Below are positions 16,478-24,593 of a DNA stretch of 52,636 nucleotides, one piece after another. Below the pieces are notes generated by a model, which was not told the DNA's origin, ran no database searches, and was given only the letters and a program-made list of their open reading frames with translations. Numbering within the stretch: the first letter of the stretch is position 1; each line of letters starts with the position of its first letter. A program made the position numbers and the translations under genes. The stretch is from the IMG/VR virus record IMGVR_UViG_3300025674_000060, positions 1-52,636 of that record, one strand, 5' to 3'. Source of the DNA: a virus.

Positions 16478-17011
16478 ATGACGTACACCGAGACTTTTAC
16501 ATCTACTCCAGTCTCTGACTTAGTTCCCACGGAGATTGAGGAGCGTATTGTCTCGGTCGAGCCGGAGCCTCAACTTCAAGATCTTCTTCTGAATCTTGTG
16601 GCTCTGGCCTCATACTCTCATCAATTATATACCCAAGCGCACCTAGTACATCTGAATGTCGAGGGACCGCTGTTTTTGCCTCTCCATGAATTTTTAAAAG
16701 ACGAATACGAGTTGCACGTCGCTCACTTCGATAAAATCAGTGAGTTCGTGCGGACCATGGATACTCTGATGCCTATGTGTCAGAAAGGACTCTTAGGTGC
16801 TTACAAAGGAATGAAGCACTGCAAGTCTTACGACACCCGCAGCATGTTAATCACTTACTTGAACAACATCGAAGATTTTGGAATGCAGGCCAAAGAACTG
16901 GGAGAGCTTGCCCGCACCGTTCAAGCGCCTGATGTAGAAAACTACGCGGCACAGTTAGTTGAAGACTCCTTCAAGTCCGCGTGGTTTATCAAGAGCACCC
17001 TCAGGGATTAA
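16478..17011 (+). CDS. Dps-like ferritin-fold protein
   Basis: This protein has 177 residues. After a 35-residue extension it follows the Dps helix bundle: LYTQAHLVHLNVEGP, FLPLHEFLKDEYELHVAHFD and KISEFV. In the alignment I can make by eye to E. coli Dps, the ferroxidase ligands His51, His63, Asp78 and Glu82 have counterparts. Asp67 is Lys, with an Asp one residue later. The last helix (ENYAAQLVEDSFKSAWFIK) fits the bundle. Dps proteins oxidise iron, detoxify peroxide and may coat DNA. Here it could protect phage or host DNA during photosynthetic stress. The C-terminus converges with the 17008 gene with 4 bases of overlap. Confidence 0.7.
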   Translation: MTYTETFTSTPVSDLVPTEIEERIVSVEPEPQLQDLLLNLVALASYSHQLYTQAHLVHLNVEGPLFLPLHEFLKDEYELHVAHFDKISEFVRTMDTLMPMCQKGLLGAYKGMKHCKSYDTRSMLITYLNNIEDFGMQAKELGELARTVQAPDVENYAAQLVEDSFKSAWFIKSTLRD

Positions 17012-17559
17012 ACCTGAACCCACGCTCCGCCGACATAAATATACAGACCAGAAGGAGCTGCGGCCTGATACATCAAAGTACCTTCGGGAGAAGATGCAGG
17101 CAAACTAGCAGTTATAGGTAGCCCAGAGGCGATAATACACCCTGACGCAAGTAAGGCGGAATCCGCAAATACGGCGCCAGAAGCCACTGCAGCAGAACTT
17201 GCGAAAGTAGCTGTGGATGCAGATACGGCTGTAGTTGCTGTATCTGCAAAAGCAGAGCCTACGATCTGCCACGATGAACCATTCCACACCTTCATGTAGT
17301 AAGTAGCTGCGCTACTGTCTACCCAGGTTTCACCTAGAGAATTTCCAGTTTGTCCTACGGCCGATGAGTTAGGAGCGGAAGTACCGTAATGATTTGGGCC
17401 GATTTTTCTAATACTGCCGCCGGTATCTTCGTAATAGACACCTCCATCGGCTGAGCCGTAATTAACGGCTAGCTGACCGAGCTGTAAGGTAGTTGGCTTG
17501 GGTCGATCAGAGTTTTGATTGGAGCGTAAACTTAAAAGATTTACAGGAGTGGAAGTCAT
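17008..17559 (-). CDS. Tail/fibre-associated virion protein
   Basis: This protein has 183 residues. The N-terminus (SDRPKPTTLQLGQLAVNYGS, GGVYYEDTGGSIRKIGP) is the familiar start of cyanophage tail proteins, which list samples of the form P....L..GE.AVN followed by a displayed loop. The middle is an Ala/Ser-rich low-complexity helix or shaft, and the end (GLYIYVGGAWVQV) matches LWY-type modules at 9056-9853. The gene starts at the stop of the 17559 gene. Confidence 0.78.
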   Translation of the reverse strand: MTSTPVNLLSLRSNQNSDRPKPTTLQLGQLAVNYGSADGGVYYEDTGGSIRKIGPNHYGTSAPNSSAVGQTGNSLGETWVDSSAATYYMKVWNGSSWQIVGSAFADTATTAVSASTATFASSAAVASGAVFADSALLASGCIIASGLPITASLPASSPEGTLMYQAAAPSGLYIYVGGAWVQV

Positions 17560-19091
17560 TAGTCGTACACACCTCCGTTGATAGGAGTAGCAGCGGAGGG
17601 AACAAGCTCACCGTTAGTATACGTTCCCCCGTCTAAGGTATTAACAGGTGGTGAGACCTGATCACCATTGGTATAAGTTCCTCCGTCATAAGAATTCAAG
17701 TTGTTGTAATCGATCGGCGCAAACGGATCGAACTGATCTACCGTAGACATCTCGAAGTTATCAGCCTGCAACGTAGCAAAGCTATTAAGATCCCCGGCGT
17801 TTAATGTTTTAGACATCATATTATACATATCTGGATACATCATATGAGTAGGCATATCATCTTGAGTTGGAGAATAACGCTGCCACCAAGTGAGATCGCG
17901 TTCTCGCTTTAAGAAGGAGACTTGTTTTTTAAGGTCCGTTTCAAACTTCTCGCGATACCACTCGTTCATAGGCTCATCATTAGGCTGAGGTAACCACGGT
18001 GAAGCCGTGTTCGCTTGATTGAACCTACGCTCAAGATCCCACATAGCCGCGTAAATATGCTTACACCAACGAGGCTGGTAGTAATAAAGATTAGGATCTG
18101 AGTAAACTTGATTAGTATAAGAAGGTGTATTGTAGATCTCATTTAAGTATATAAAACCAAAGTCTCTGGCGTATCCAGGGTTATCTATGCTATTAGAGAC
18201 TCTGGGCGTTTGATCCGGGCCTGCGTCGTACTCACCGGGCACAAGATTAAAAACACCCGTATAGGGGTATTTACGACGAATTGAAGCTTGGTACAGATCA
18301 AAACCCTCGCGACCTAGAAAATCAGGGCATGTACACTGAGACCGCATCTCAGTAGTTAAAAACTCACCGACTCCAGGAGGACCCGAAGCAGGGACAGCGA
18401 GCGTATTTGCGTCAACCACGCTCCAACTTTGCTCTGGAGTTTTCGACAAAAATAGGGTGTTAAATATCGGCGCGTATGAAGGTGCAAGAGGCACACCGTT
18501 AAAACCTACTGCTGTGACTGTGTAATTATTAAATCCAAACTGTTTTTCAGCTCCTGAAGAATCGAATCTGTTGGATAACACCTCACCGGAAAAGAAAGAA
18601 ATAGGAGCTCCGAAATTAGCGCTAAGAATTACGGCGTATGTGCTGTCGTCATAATCACTAACTGATTTAACAGAATATCCAAAGTCTCTAAAGTTAAAAG
18701 AATCCCTAGGTCTGACACCGACCATCCACATCTTCATATCCGATCTTGTCGTCGGATACATGAAAGCTATTCCCGGCAAATAAATACCTAAGCCAGGTGC
18801 GCCAGAAACGTAATATTTAAAGCTATAAGTGAGACCGCCATACGCCTGCTGAGCGTACATAGACAGCTCATAACCACGGCGCCATCTAGACCATAGAGAT
18901 GCGTAATCGTAATCGCTAAGAACACTAAAATCTTTTGTTCCTACAGCGGGGCGAAATCTCCTGTGAAAAGGAAGAGGTCGCCCAAGCGCCGTGGGATTAT
19001 CTGCGCCAATTACATCCGGGACTTTGTTAATCTTCCCGCCAGCTTCGAAAGGACGAAACCCAAAGTTATCGGATCCTTTTCGGCGGCTCAT
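17559..19091 (-). CDS. Large virion-like protein with SWIM-type Cys/His pattern
   Basis: This protein has 510 residues. It is Tyr-rich and aromatic throughout. A CTCPDFLGREGFD segment near residue 254 and WCKHIYAAMWDLERR near residue 345 give the CxC...CxH order of SWIM zinc fingers, but with about 90 residues between instead of the usual 6-25. The C-terminus repeats DGGTYTNGDQV, DGGTYTNGELV and NGGVYD. It is 6 bases downstream of the 19098 gene. The virion role is inferred from its position, and zinc binding is inferred from the residue pattern. Confidence 0.72.
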   Translation of the reverse strand: MSRRKGSDNFGFRPFEAGGKINKVPDVIGADNPTALGRPLPFHRRFRPAVGTKDFSVLSDYDYASLWSRWRRGYELSMYAQQAYGGLTYSFKYYVSGAPGLGIYLPGIAFMYPTTRSDMKMWMVGVRPRDSFNFRDFGYSVKSVSDYDDSTYAVILSANFGAPISFFSGEVLSNRFDSSGAEKQFGFNNYTVTAVGFNGVPLAPSYAPIFNTLFLSKTPEQSWSVVDANTLAVPASGPPGVGEFLTTEMRSQCTCPDFLGREGFDLYQASIRRKYPYTGVFNLVPGEYDAGPDQTPRVSNSIDNPGYARDFGFIYLNEIYNTPSYTNQVYSDPNLYYYQPRWCKHIYAAMWDLERRFNQANTASPWLPQPNDEPMNEWYREKFETDLKKQVSFLKRERDLTWWQRYSPTQDDMPTHMMYPDMYNMMSKTLNAGDLNSFATLQADNFEMSTVDQFDPFAPIDYNNLNSYDGGTYTNGDQVSPPVNTLDGGTYTNGELVPSAATPINGGVYD

Positions 19092-19097
19092 AAGGGA

Positions 19098-19667
19098 TCA
19101 ATAGAAACCACCTTGAGCCAGGATCGTAATACCGGAAGCACTGAGACCACCAGAAGCAGCTACACCAGAAGCGCCTGCAGGACCAATTCCAATGTATCCT
19201 GCGCAAAGAATGTAGCCTTTTTCCAAATACAAACCTTCGTTTTTGCCGAGCTGTAGCGGGGCTATCAAACTTGTGTCACCAGTACGAGGAACTGGCGCCA
19301 TGACAGCGGGGAGTTGAATGCCCAGAGGGTATCCAAAAGTGGAACCGCTAAGACCGACTTCAAAACGACCAACCATCAAGGCGGCGGAAGTAGAAGGTGC
19401 CGCTTGGTTAGGCATGTACACATAAATGCCGACATCAGCAGTACGGACACCGCTGTTGTCCGGATAGTCTTCGTTACTAACGATCGTAATGTCTTCGACC
19501 AGCGCCCCGTCTTCCGAAGGCAGGTCGCCCACGCGGACTAACTGAATCAGATCAGTCAGACTCGGGTTTGTAGGATCGCAAGTCGTGGTCGCCGAAGTAA
19601 TTCGTGCGCCCCGTAGGAACGGACGATCTACAAGGCAGGGCTGCTTGTTGGTAGAAGTAGAGGCCAA
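19098..19667 (-). CDS. Virion structural protein, TTG start
   Basis: This protein has 189 residues. The only reasonable start is the TTG at 19667, which has a GGAG ribosome site 8-11 bases upstream. The protein is beta-rich with strands such as IQLVRVGDLP, VEDITIVSNEDY and VGIYVYMPNQAAP. The C-terminal 30 residues are Gly/Ala/Ser (GASGVAASGGLSASG). It is probably a head-tail or surface protein. The family is unknown. Confidence 0.72.
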   Translation of the reverse strand: MASTSTNKQPCLVDRPFLRGARITSATTTCDPTNPSLTDLIQLVRVGDLPSEDGALVEDITIVSNEDYPDNSGVRTADVGIYVYMPNQAAPSTSAALMVGRFEVGLSGSTFGYPLGIQLPAVMAPVPRTGDTSLIAPLQLGKNEGLYLEKGYILCAGYIGIGPAGASGVAASGGLSASGITILAQGGFY

Positions 19668-19693
19668 GAGTAGTACTCCGTGCTAAAAGGTGT

Positions 19694-20155
19694 TTACGAG
19701 TAAACCCCGTAAGGTGACCCGCCGAAATTACCGATAGGGTTATCGGTCTTAAGGACAGCCGGCGTCATAGCAGCAGCTACGGCACTCTTAGTTTCCTTCG
19801 GGTACAGTCTATCTAATACTTTATTAAGACGATCCTCATCTCTTTGTTGCGCAAGATACTGCTGCATCATCGACCCCGCCATACCAGGGACCGGATCCAT
19901 ACCTCGAATTCCTCGGGCAAGATTACCGATGCCTTCCATAAGCATCGCTCCCCCAAACCACGCATTGGCAAAAGGGCTTTGAGCGCCGGGTTTAGCCGGG
20001 CTTGTGTCAGCAGATATAGAGGAGGGGCCGGTAAAAGCCGAACCCAGCTGATCGATACCGAACGAAGTATCGATGTCAGGAGTAAAACCTCCGACGTAGT
20101 CCTTGAAGTAAGGGCCGCCTAAATTAGCGGCTGTGAGAAAAGGGGAGTTGGACAT
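19694..20155 (-). CDS. Virion-like hypothetical protein
   Basis: This protein has 153 residues, is Gly/Pro/Ala-rich, and contains GAMLMEGIGNLARGIRGMDP and MAGSMMQQYLAQQRDEDRL. Such flexible sequences with short amphipathic helices are common in phage internal or ejected proteins. It sits between two leftward structural genes. No known family is recognised. Confidence 0.65.
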   Translation of the reverse strand: MSNSPFLTAANLGGPYFKDYVGGFTPDIDTSFGIDQLGSAFTGPSSISADTSPAKPGAQSPFANAWFGGAMLMEGIGNLARGIRGMDPVPGMAGSMMQQYLAQQRDEDRLNKVLDRLYPKETKSAVAAAMTPAVLKTDNPIGNFGGSPYGVYS

Positions 20156-20193
20156 GATTCAAAGTTGCTTGTGCGAAGAGACTCGACGAAGAA

Positions 20194-21957
20194 TCAGTAC
20201 CCTGCGTACATAGCGCTACGGGGCGCTTGCAGCGTGGCGTATGACTGAGGGCGAAGAGCATCCGCCATATCAGCAGCGCCTTGAGTACCCGTCACCGCAT
20301 TCTGGGCAGCAGCCTGGGACTGGCCCATAGCGTTGTTCTGGAAATTAGTTCCCAGCGTGGTCCCTACCTGAGCACCTTGTGCTACGGGCATTTGCTGACT
20401 AGGACCGCGACGCTGCATACGAAGTTGCAGCTGATAAGCCATTACAGGATTAGCCTTCGCCCAGCTCTCAAAAGCCGCGTCACTCTCAATGCCCACGGAG
20501 CCAGGGGCGCCCATGCCGCGAAGAGCGCCGATAATTTCAGCATCGCGACCGGGTGCCTTGGCGTATGCTTGCTGAGCGGCGTAAAACGCACCGGCCTGTC
20601 CCGGACCGTACTGACTAGCGTCTTGACGTAGAGCTTGTGCAGCGTTTTGAACAGCTTGACGATAGTTGGAATCTTCGTCGTTAGCCTGCTGAACAACCGA
20701 ACCCGCTCCGGCGGCACTAACAACAGGAGCCGCAGGTCCGGGGGCGACAGGAGGGCCAGGTCGCACCGCAGGAGCAGCGGGGGGAGTTAAAGAACTGGGA
20801 TTGACAGTGCCAGGAACAGCATTAGTCGCCCCGGGAAGGGGTGCGACAGGCGGCGTCAAAGGCTCACCGGTGACAGCCGGTAAGTTAGCCCCAGCCTCAA
20901 CAGTCGCAGTCGGAGTACCTAATTGAGTTGTTCCGGGGGCTTCGGTTTGCTGACTAGCGACGTAAGCACCCAAACCTAACCCGCCAAGAATGCCGCCGCC
21001 CACAAAGGGACCGACAGGAATTCGACCGCCTGCAGCTTCAGCTACCTGTTGAGCTCGCGACGCGGCAGGACCTGCAACTGCTTGAGCAAATTCTGGGTTT
21101 TGAAGTGCTTGACCGATGTCAATCATGTTGACGCCGCCACGGCCGGCAAAAGCGCGGGCAGCTTGACCCTCAGGAAGTCGCATCTGACTTCCAATGACTT
21201 CATAAACATCAACAGGTTCGATACGCCCTTCGGTAGCCTTACCGCCGGGTGAACGAACCAGAGCGCCGCGCTCGCCGGTAGGGCCGACGCCGCCGCGAGG
21301 GGAAGGCACAAGCTCGCTAGGTTGAGCAAGTTGCTCTAAAAGACCGGCACGAGGACTGCCGGGAGGACTAAGAAGCGCCTCCATGACATCTTCGGCGCGA
21401 ACACCGCGCTCACGGGCCGTGCTCTCTGCAATAGAACGGACAGCTTTATAAACTTCAGGATCGGCAACACTGAGCTGTTCGCGGAGAGCCCAGTCGGGCA
21501 CAGGTGCTTGAGGCTGACTAGGAGTAATCGCCGTGGGCGTCATACGGGTAGTACGAGGCGTCCGAGCACGATCAAAAACGTATTGTGAAAATTCAGGAGA
21601 ACCGTAACCGGCGCGAACACCCCCCGTGGGGCGCACGACCAGGCCGGATTCTTGAGCCTGCCCCAGCAAGCGCTGCCCACGCTGAGCGGAAGTTTCGGCG
21701 GGAAGACTACGCTGACCGCTACGGATAGTTTCGGTAGTTCCAGGCGCAGCTGATTTGGTAGGCGAATAAGTCTGAGCGCCCCGACCAGGCTGAGTTAAAG
21801 GAAGACGAAGTTGCGTACCGCCACCTTGAGCCGGTGAAATTTGAACAGCACTGCGGCGAGTAGCAGAAGCAGGAACATCCGGGATCATGTTATTGATCAT
21901 CCGAAGGCCGCCTTCGACTAACGCTCTAACAGCCTTTTCGTATGAGCTGTAAGACAT
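20194..21957 (-). CDS. Large Pro/Ala/Gln-rich protein, probable internal virion protein
   Basis: This protein has 587 residues. A basic, Gln-rich N-terminal half (SLPAETSAQRGQRLLGQAQE) includes folded-looking parts (VYEVIGSQMRLPEGQAARAF). It is followed near residue 310 by a Gly-rich hydrophobic stretch (GPFVGGGILGGLGLGAYVAS) that could insert into a membrane, and then by a long Pro/Ala/Val low-complexity linker. The style resembles the 1049-residue protein at 47726-50875. An ejected or injection-channel protein is a fair guess. No enzyme motif is seen. Confidence 0.7.
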   Translation of the reverse strand: MSYSSYEKAVRALVEGGLRMINNMIPDVPASATRRSAVQISPAQGGGTQLRLPLTQPGRGAQTYSPTKSAAPGTTETIRSGQRSLPAETSAQRGQRLLGQAQESGLVVRPTGGVRAGYGSPEFSQYVFDRARTPRTTRMTPTAITPSQPQAPVPDWALREQLSVADPEVYKAVRSIAESTARERGVRAEDVMEALLSPPGSPRAGLLEQLAQPSELVPSPRGGVGPTGERGALVRSPGGKATEGRIEPVDVYEVIGSQMRLPEGQAARAFAGRGGVNMIDIGQALQNPEFAQAVAGPAASRAQQVAEAAGGRIPVGPFVGGGILGGLGLGAYVASQQTEAPGTTQLGTPTATVEAGANLPAVTGEPLTPPVAPLPGATNAVPGTVNPSSLTPPAAPAVRPGPPVAPGPAAPVVSAAGAGSVVQQANDEDSNYRQAVQNAAQALRQDASQYGPGQAGAFYAAQQAYAKAPGRDAEIIGALRGMGAPGSVGIESDAAFESWAKANPVMAYQLQLRMQRRGPSQQMPVAQGAQVGTTLGTNFQNNAMGQSQAAAQNAVTGTQGAADMADALRPQSYATLQAPRSAMYAGY

Positions 21958-21982
21958 CCCAGATTCCTAACCTGAGTACATA

Positions 21983-22603
21983 TTAGCGCCAATCAGCAAA
22001 GAAATATAGTCGATCGGCACGAGACACATCAGGTGGGCCAGGTATTGCCTGAATAAATTCTGCACCACTACGTTCAAAACGATACCTGGACGCCACGGGG
22101 TCTTTGTAGTTAGCTACGTAGAGCATTTCGGCGAGACGCCCGGTCTCATACAGGTAGTTTTGACGCCAGACTTTAGCGACTTCTGTTTTGTCTTGGATAT
22201 TGATCGAACGGTTAACGTCACCAAGAATGGTTTCTTGGCGGTTCGTGGCGCGACCAGCAGCTAGTTCAGTAAGACGCTCAGCTTCCTCACAGCGCTCAAT
22301 CTGCTGGATTATTTTGTCGTAATAAAACTCACTCGGAATACTATTACAAGCTTCAAGTAAACGAGCGTAATCGCCGGCGGGAACTGTAGCGATATTATAC
22401 CCTAAGTGATATGTAACACGACTAAAGTTAAAGTCATCAAGCCTGTGACCAAAAACTTGCGCAGGATTACGCGTTAGCTGATTAACCGTCGCAAAAATTA
22501 TCTCTCTTTTAGTGGCATCAGTAGTATCAGGTTGAAATACAACACCCTGCTGCGCTAAATAACTCTGAAGTTGCTCCAGCTCTTGTTGCGTAAATTGAGC
22601 CAC
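21983..22603 (-). CDS. Virion-associated hypothetical protein
   Basis: I take the GTG at 22603 (MAQFTQQELEQLQ); a TTG at 22612 would add three residues. The protein has about 206 residues, is helical, and has no Gly-rich filler. It contains RLLEACNSIPSEFYYDKIIQ and VAKVWRQNYLYETGRLAEML. The size and position among structural genes suit a head-tail connector or tail-completion protein, but I recognise no family signature. Confidence 0.68.
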   Translation of the reverse strand: MAQFTQQELEQLQSYLAQQGVVFQPDTTDATKREIIFATVNQLTRNPAQVFGHRLDDFNFSRVTYHLGYNIATVPAGDYARLLEACNSIPSEFYYDKIIQQIERCEEAERLTELAAGRATNRQETILGDVNRSINIQDKTEVAKVWRQNYLYETGRLAEMLYVANYKDPVASRYRFERSGAEFIQAIPGPPDVSRADRLYFFADWR

Positions 22604-22658
22604 AACTACCAACGCCTACAGTATCTCTATTGTAATCCTTATTTATTTGAGTCTGTAC

Positions 22659-23105
22659 TCATTCAACGTAGATCGAGTCGCTGAGGATTTCGTCCCAATT
22701 AATATGCTTAATTTGGCGAAGCTGCTCAAGTTTGGTGAAACGCTCGCCAGGAAGAGACATCCGTAACTCGATGATCTCGTTGGCAGTTTTCAGCCCCACG
22801 CCAGGAAGAACCTGAGTCAGAAGCTCCGGAGTGGCGGCATTCAGGTTGAAGCGATTTGGTGCGGGCACTTGCGGCTTCACAACTTGCCGACCTCGGCGAC
22901 CCTTAACGGGTTTTGCCTGCCCTTTGGAATCTTTAGCTTCAGCAGCTTTCTGATCGATTTGATTTTTATGAGCGAAGAAAACTTTACCTGTTGTTTTTGA
23001 GCGCACCATAAAATACTCACCGTCATCATGAGTACTTAAAATATCGACCTTAACTCCGCTAGGAGTAAAAGTAATGTCCTGTTCAGTCACGATGGCAGTC
23101 ATCAT
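22659..23105 (-). CDS. Helix-hairpin-helix domain protein
   Basis: This protein has 148 residues. Residues 85-140 carry a ComEA-type helix-hairpin-helix: FNLNAATPELLTQVLPGVGL, KTANEIIELR, then LEQLRQIKHINWDEIL. This fold binds DNA without sequence preference. The N-terminal 60 residues form a small beta barrel (VDILSTHDDGEYFMVRSKTT), followed by a basic linker. In a virion cluster it may handle DNA in the head or during entry. Two adjacent start codons (23105 and 23102) are possible. Confidence 0.75.
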   Translation of the reverse strand: MMTAIVTEQDITFTPSGVKVDILSTHDDGEYFMVRSKTTGKVFFAHKNQIDQKAAEAKDSKGQAKPVKGRRGRQVVKPQVPAPNRFNLNAATPELLTQVLPGVGLKTANEIIELRMSLPGERFTKLEQLRQIKHINWDEILSDSIYVE

Positions 23106-23164
23106 AGAGATACGACTTTCGCGCAGTATAGGACAAAGTTAGAATGTAAAAAAGTACTCTGACG

Positions 23165-23647
23165 ATGCCGAACCCCCTAAACTTGTTCAGATTTGCTCAG
23201 CAAGCACCAGGCATACGTGGCATCCTGCAAAAAGTATATGCGGTAGCGCCTGATATCGGTATAGGTCTTCCAGTAGAAATGATGATGTCAGAGAAACAGT
23301 CTCCGAAAAAAGAGAAAGCTGCGGCGCTAAATACAGCAGCGGAAATTGGAAGTTCTCTTTTGCTGGGGGGTGCTGAGACCATTCCCCAGCTAACTCAACT
23401 GGCCACGGATCCCGGACTTTTGCGTGCCTTGGGCCAGCGTGGTCTGAGCGAGAACGAAATTGTAAAAAATTTAAATGCTCGCGCTAGAACCATGAACCCG
23501 AGCATGTACACCGAACAGCTTGTGGAACAAATCGTAGAAGGAAAAATAGACGAAGAAAAAGAGCGCCTCATGCAAGAAGCTCGCGAACGTCTGCGTCGCA
23601 TCCAAACACCGATGCCGACTTCCGGAATGATGCAGCAGATGTTCTGA
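23165..23647 (+). CDS. Hypothetical protein on the opposite strand (160 aa)
   Basis: This protein has 160 residues. It is Leu/Ala/Met-rich with IGSSLLLGGAETIPQLTQLA, a stretch hydrophobic enough to touch a membrane, and ends in a long charged helix (KIDEEKERLMQEARERLRRI). It is the only rightward gene between 17 and 34 kb, in a divergent position to the helix-hairpin-helix gene. It is followed by a hairpin terminator. The function is unknown. Confidence 0.65.
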   Translation: MPNPLNLFRFAQQAPGIRGILQKVYAVAPDIGIGLPVEMMMSEKQSPKKEKAAALNTAAEIGSSLLLGGAETIPQLTQLATDPGLLRALGQRGLSENEIVKNLNARARTMNPSMYTEQLVEQIVEGKIDEEKERLMQEARERLRRIQTPMPTSGMMQQMF

Positions 23648-23651
23648 CAAT

Positions 23652-23680
23652 AAAAAACCCCTCCCGAAGGAGGGGTCTTT
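23652..23680. terminator. Bidirectional hairpin terminator
   Basis: An 8-bp stem (ACCCCTCC / GGAGGGGT) closes a CGAA loop at 23657-23676. Read leftward, the loop is TTCG and the stem is followed by TTTTTTA, a strong intrinsic terminator for the capsid unit ending at 23701. Read rightward it is followed by CTTT, which is weaker, and it would serve the 23165-23647 gene. Confidence 0.9.
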
Positions 23681-23700
23681 CCCATGCAAACCTGAGTCTA

Positions 23701-24579
23701 TCAGGAAGGCACAGTGCTGGTGTAGATGGTGGATTCCACCACGCCGCCAGGCTGCAGCACGACATCGTCGCGCTTCGGAGGAGCGTCGGGCACGATCCAG
23801 CACAGTTCGCAGATGGCAAGAGCTTTGTCCTTACCGGACAGCTTGCCAGCTTGAGCGCGAGGATCAAAGGTGCCGGAAGCCAGAGCCAGACCGGAAGCAA
23901 CAACGCCGCCCAGGTTGCGGGTAGCGGACAGTTTCCAGGTGGTTTCTGCACTCAGAGCAGACAGCTTGCTGGAGTCGATGATGTTCACCGAAGCAGTGCT
24001 GCCGTTCTCAATGCGGCTGCTGGAACCGATAACCGACACAGCGAACTGGCCGGACACCACGGTGCCGTCGCCCCGGATGCCTTCGCTCAGAGCGGGAACC
24101 AGCGAGAGCTGAGGAGTGGCGCTGCCGCCGCCCACGCCGCTGCTGATCACGTCGCCGCCGTCCACACGCAGGGAAGCACGATACACATAAGCGCCAGCAG
24201 GCACTTTGATACCGTCTGCGATGTCGGTGCGGACATCCTTGTGATAATCCGGGGAGGGGATGATCACGTTGGCGGTGCTGAAGGCTTGGTTAGAACCGTT
24301 CAGACCAGAACCGTAAGGCTGAGTGTAGTATTCAAGCTGGTTAACGGAACCGTTGGCCTGATAGGACAGGTCAACGTAACCGATAGCCTGCTGAGCAATC
24401 CAGCCGGGACGGAACACAACACCGACCGGACCGCCGACAGGCTGGTTGGTCAGAGTTTCAGCGGTGCCATTCTCACTGATGTTGGGAATGGACTTCTCTT
24501 CGTGCCAGTAACGAAGAACGTTGGTGTAGTTGCCGGGAAAGATTTTGGCAACTTGGAGCTGGTTAGAGTTGATTGCCAT
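23701..24579 (-). CDS. Probable head protein next to the capsid gene
   Basis: This protein has 292 residues, beginning MAINSNQLQVAKIFPG. It is beta-rich, with many GG and SG turns, and lacks Cys-rich or enzyme motifs. It lies 14 bases downstream of the probable major capsid gene and directly before the strong terminator, and its sequence is GC-rich like the capsid gene, as expected for a highly expressed product. A decoration protein or second capsid protein is most likely; a major tail protein is an alternative. Confidence 0.72.
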   Translation of the reverse strand: MAINSNQLQVAKIFPGNYTNVLRYWHEEKSIPNISENGTAETLTNQPVGGPVGVVFRPGWIAQQAIGYVDLSYQANGSVNQLEYYTQPYGSGLNGSNQAFSTANVIIPSPDYHKDVRTDIADGIKVPAGAYVYRASLRVDGGDVISSGVGGGSATPQLSLVPALSEGIRGDGTVVSGQFAVSVIGSSSRIENGSTASVNIIDSSKLSALSAETTWKLSATRNLGGVVASGLALASGTFDPRAQAGKLSGKDKALAICELCWIVPDAPPKRDDVVLQPGGVVESTIYTSTVPS

Positions 24580-24593
24580 CGTTAGTTACCTCC

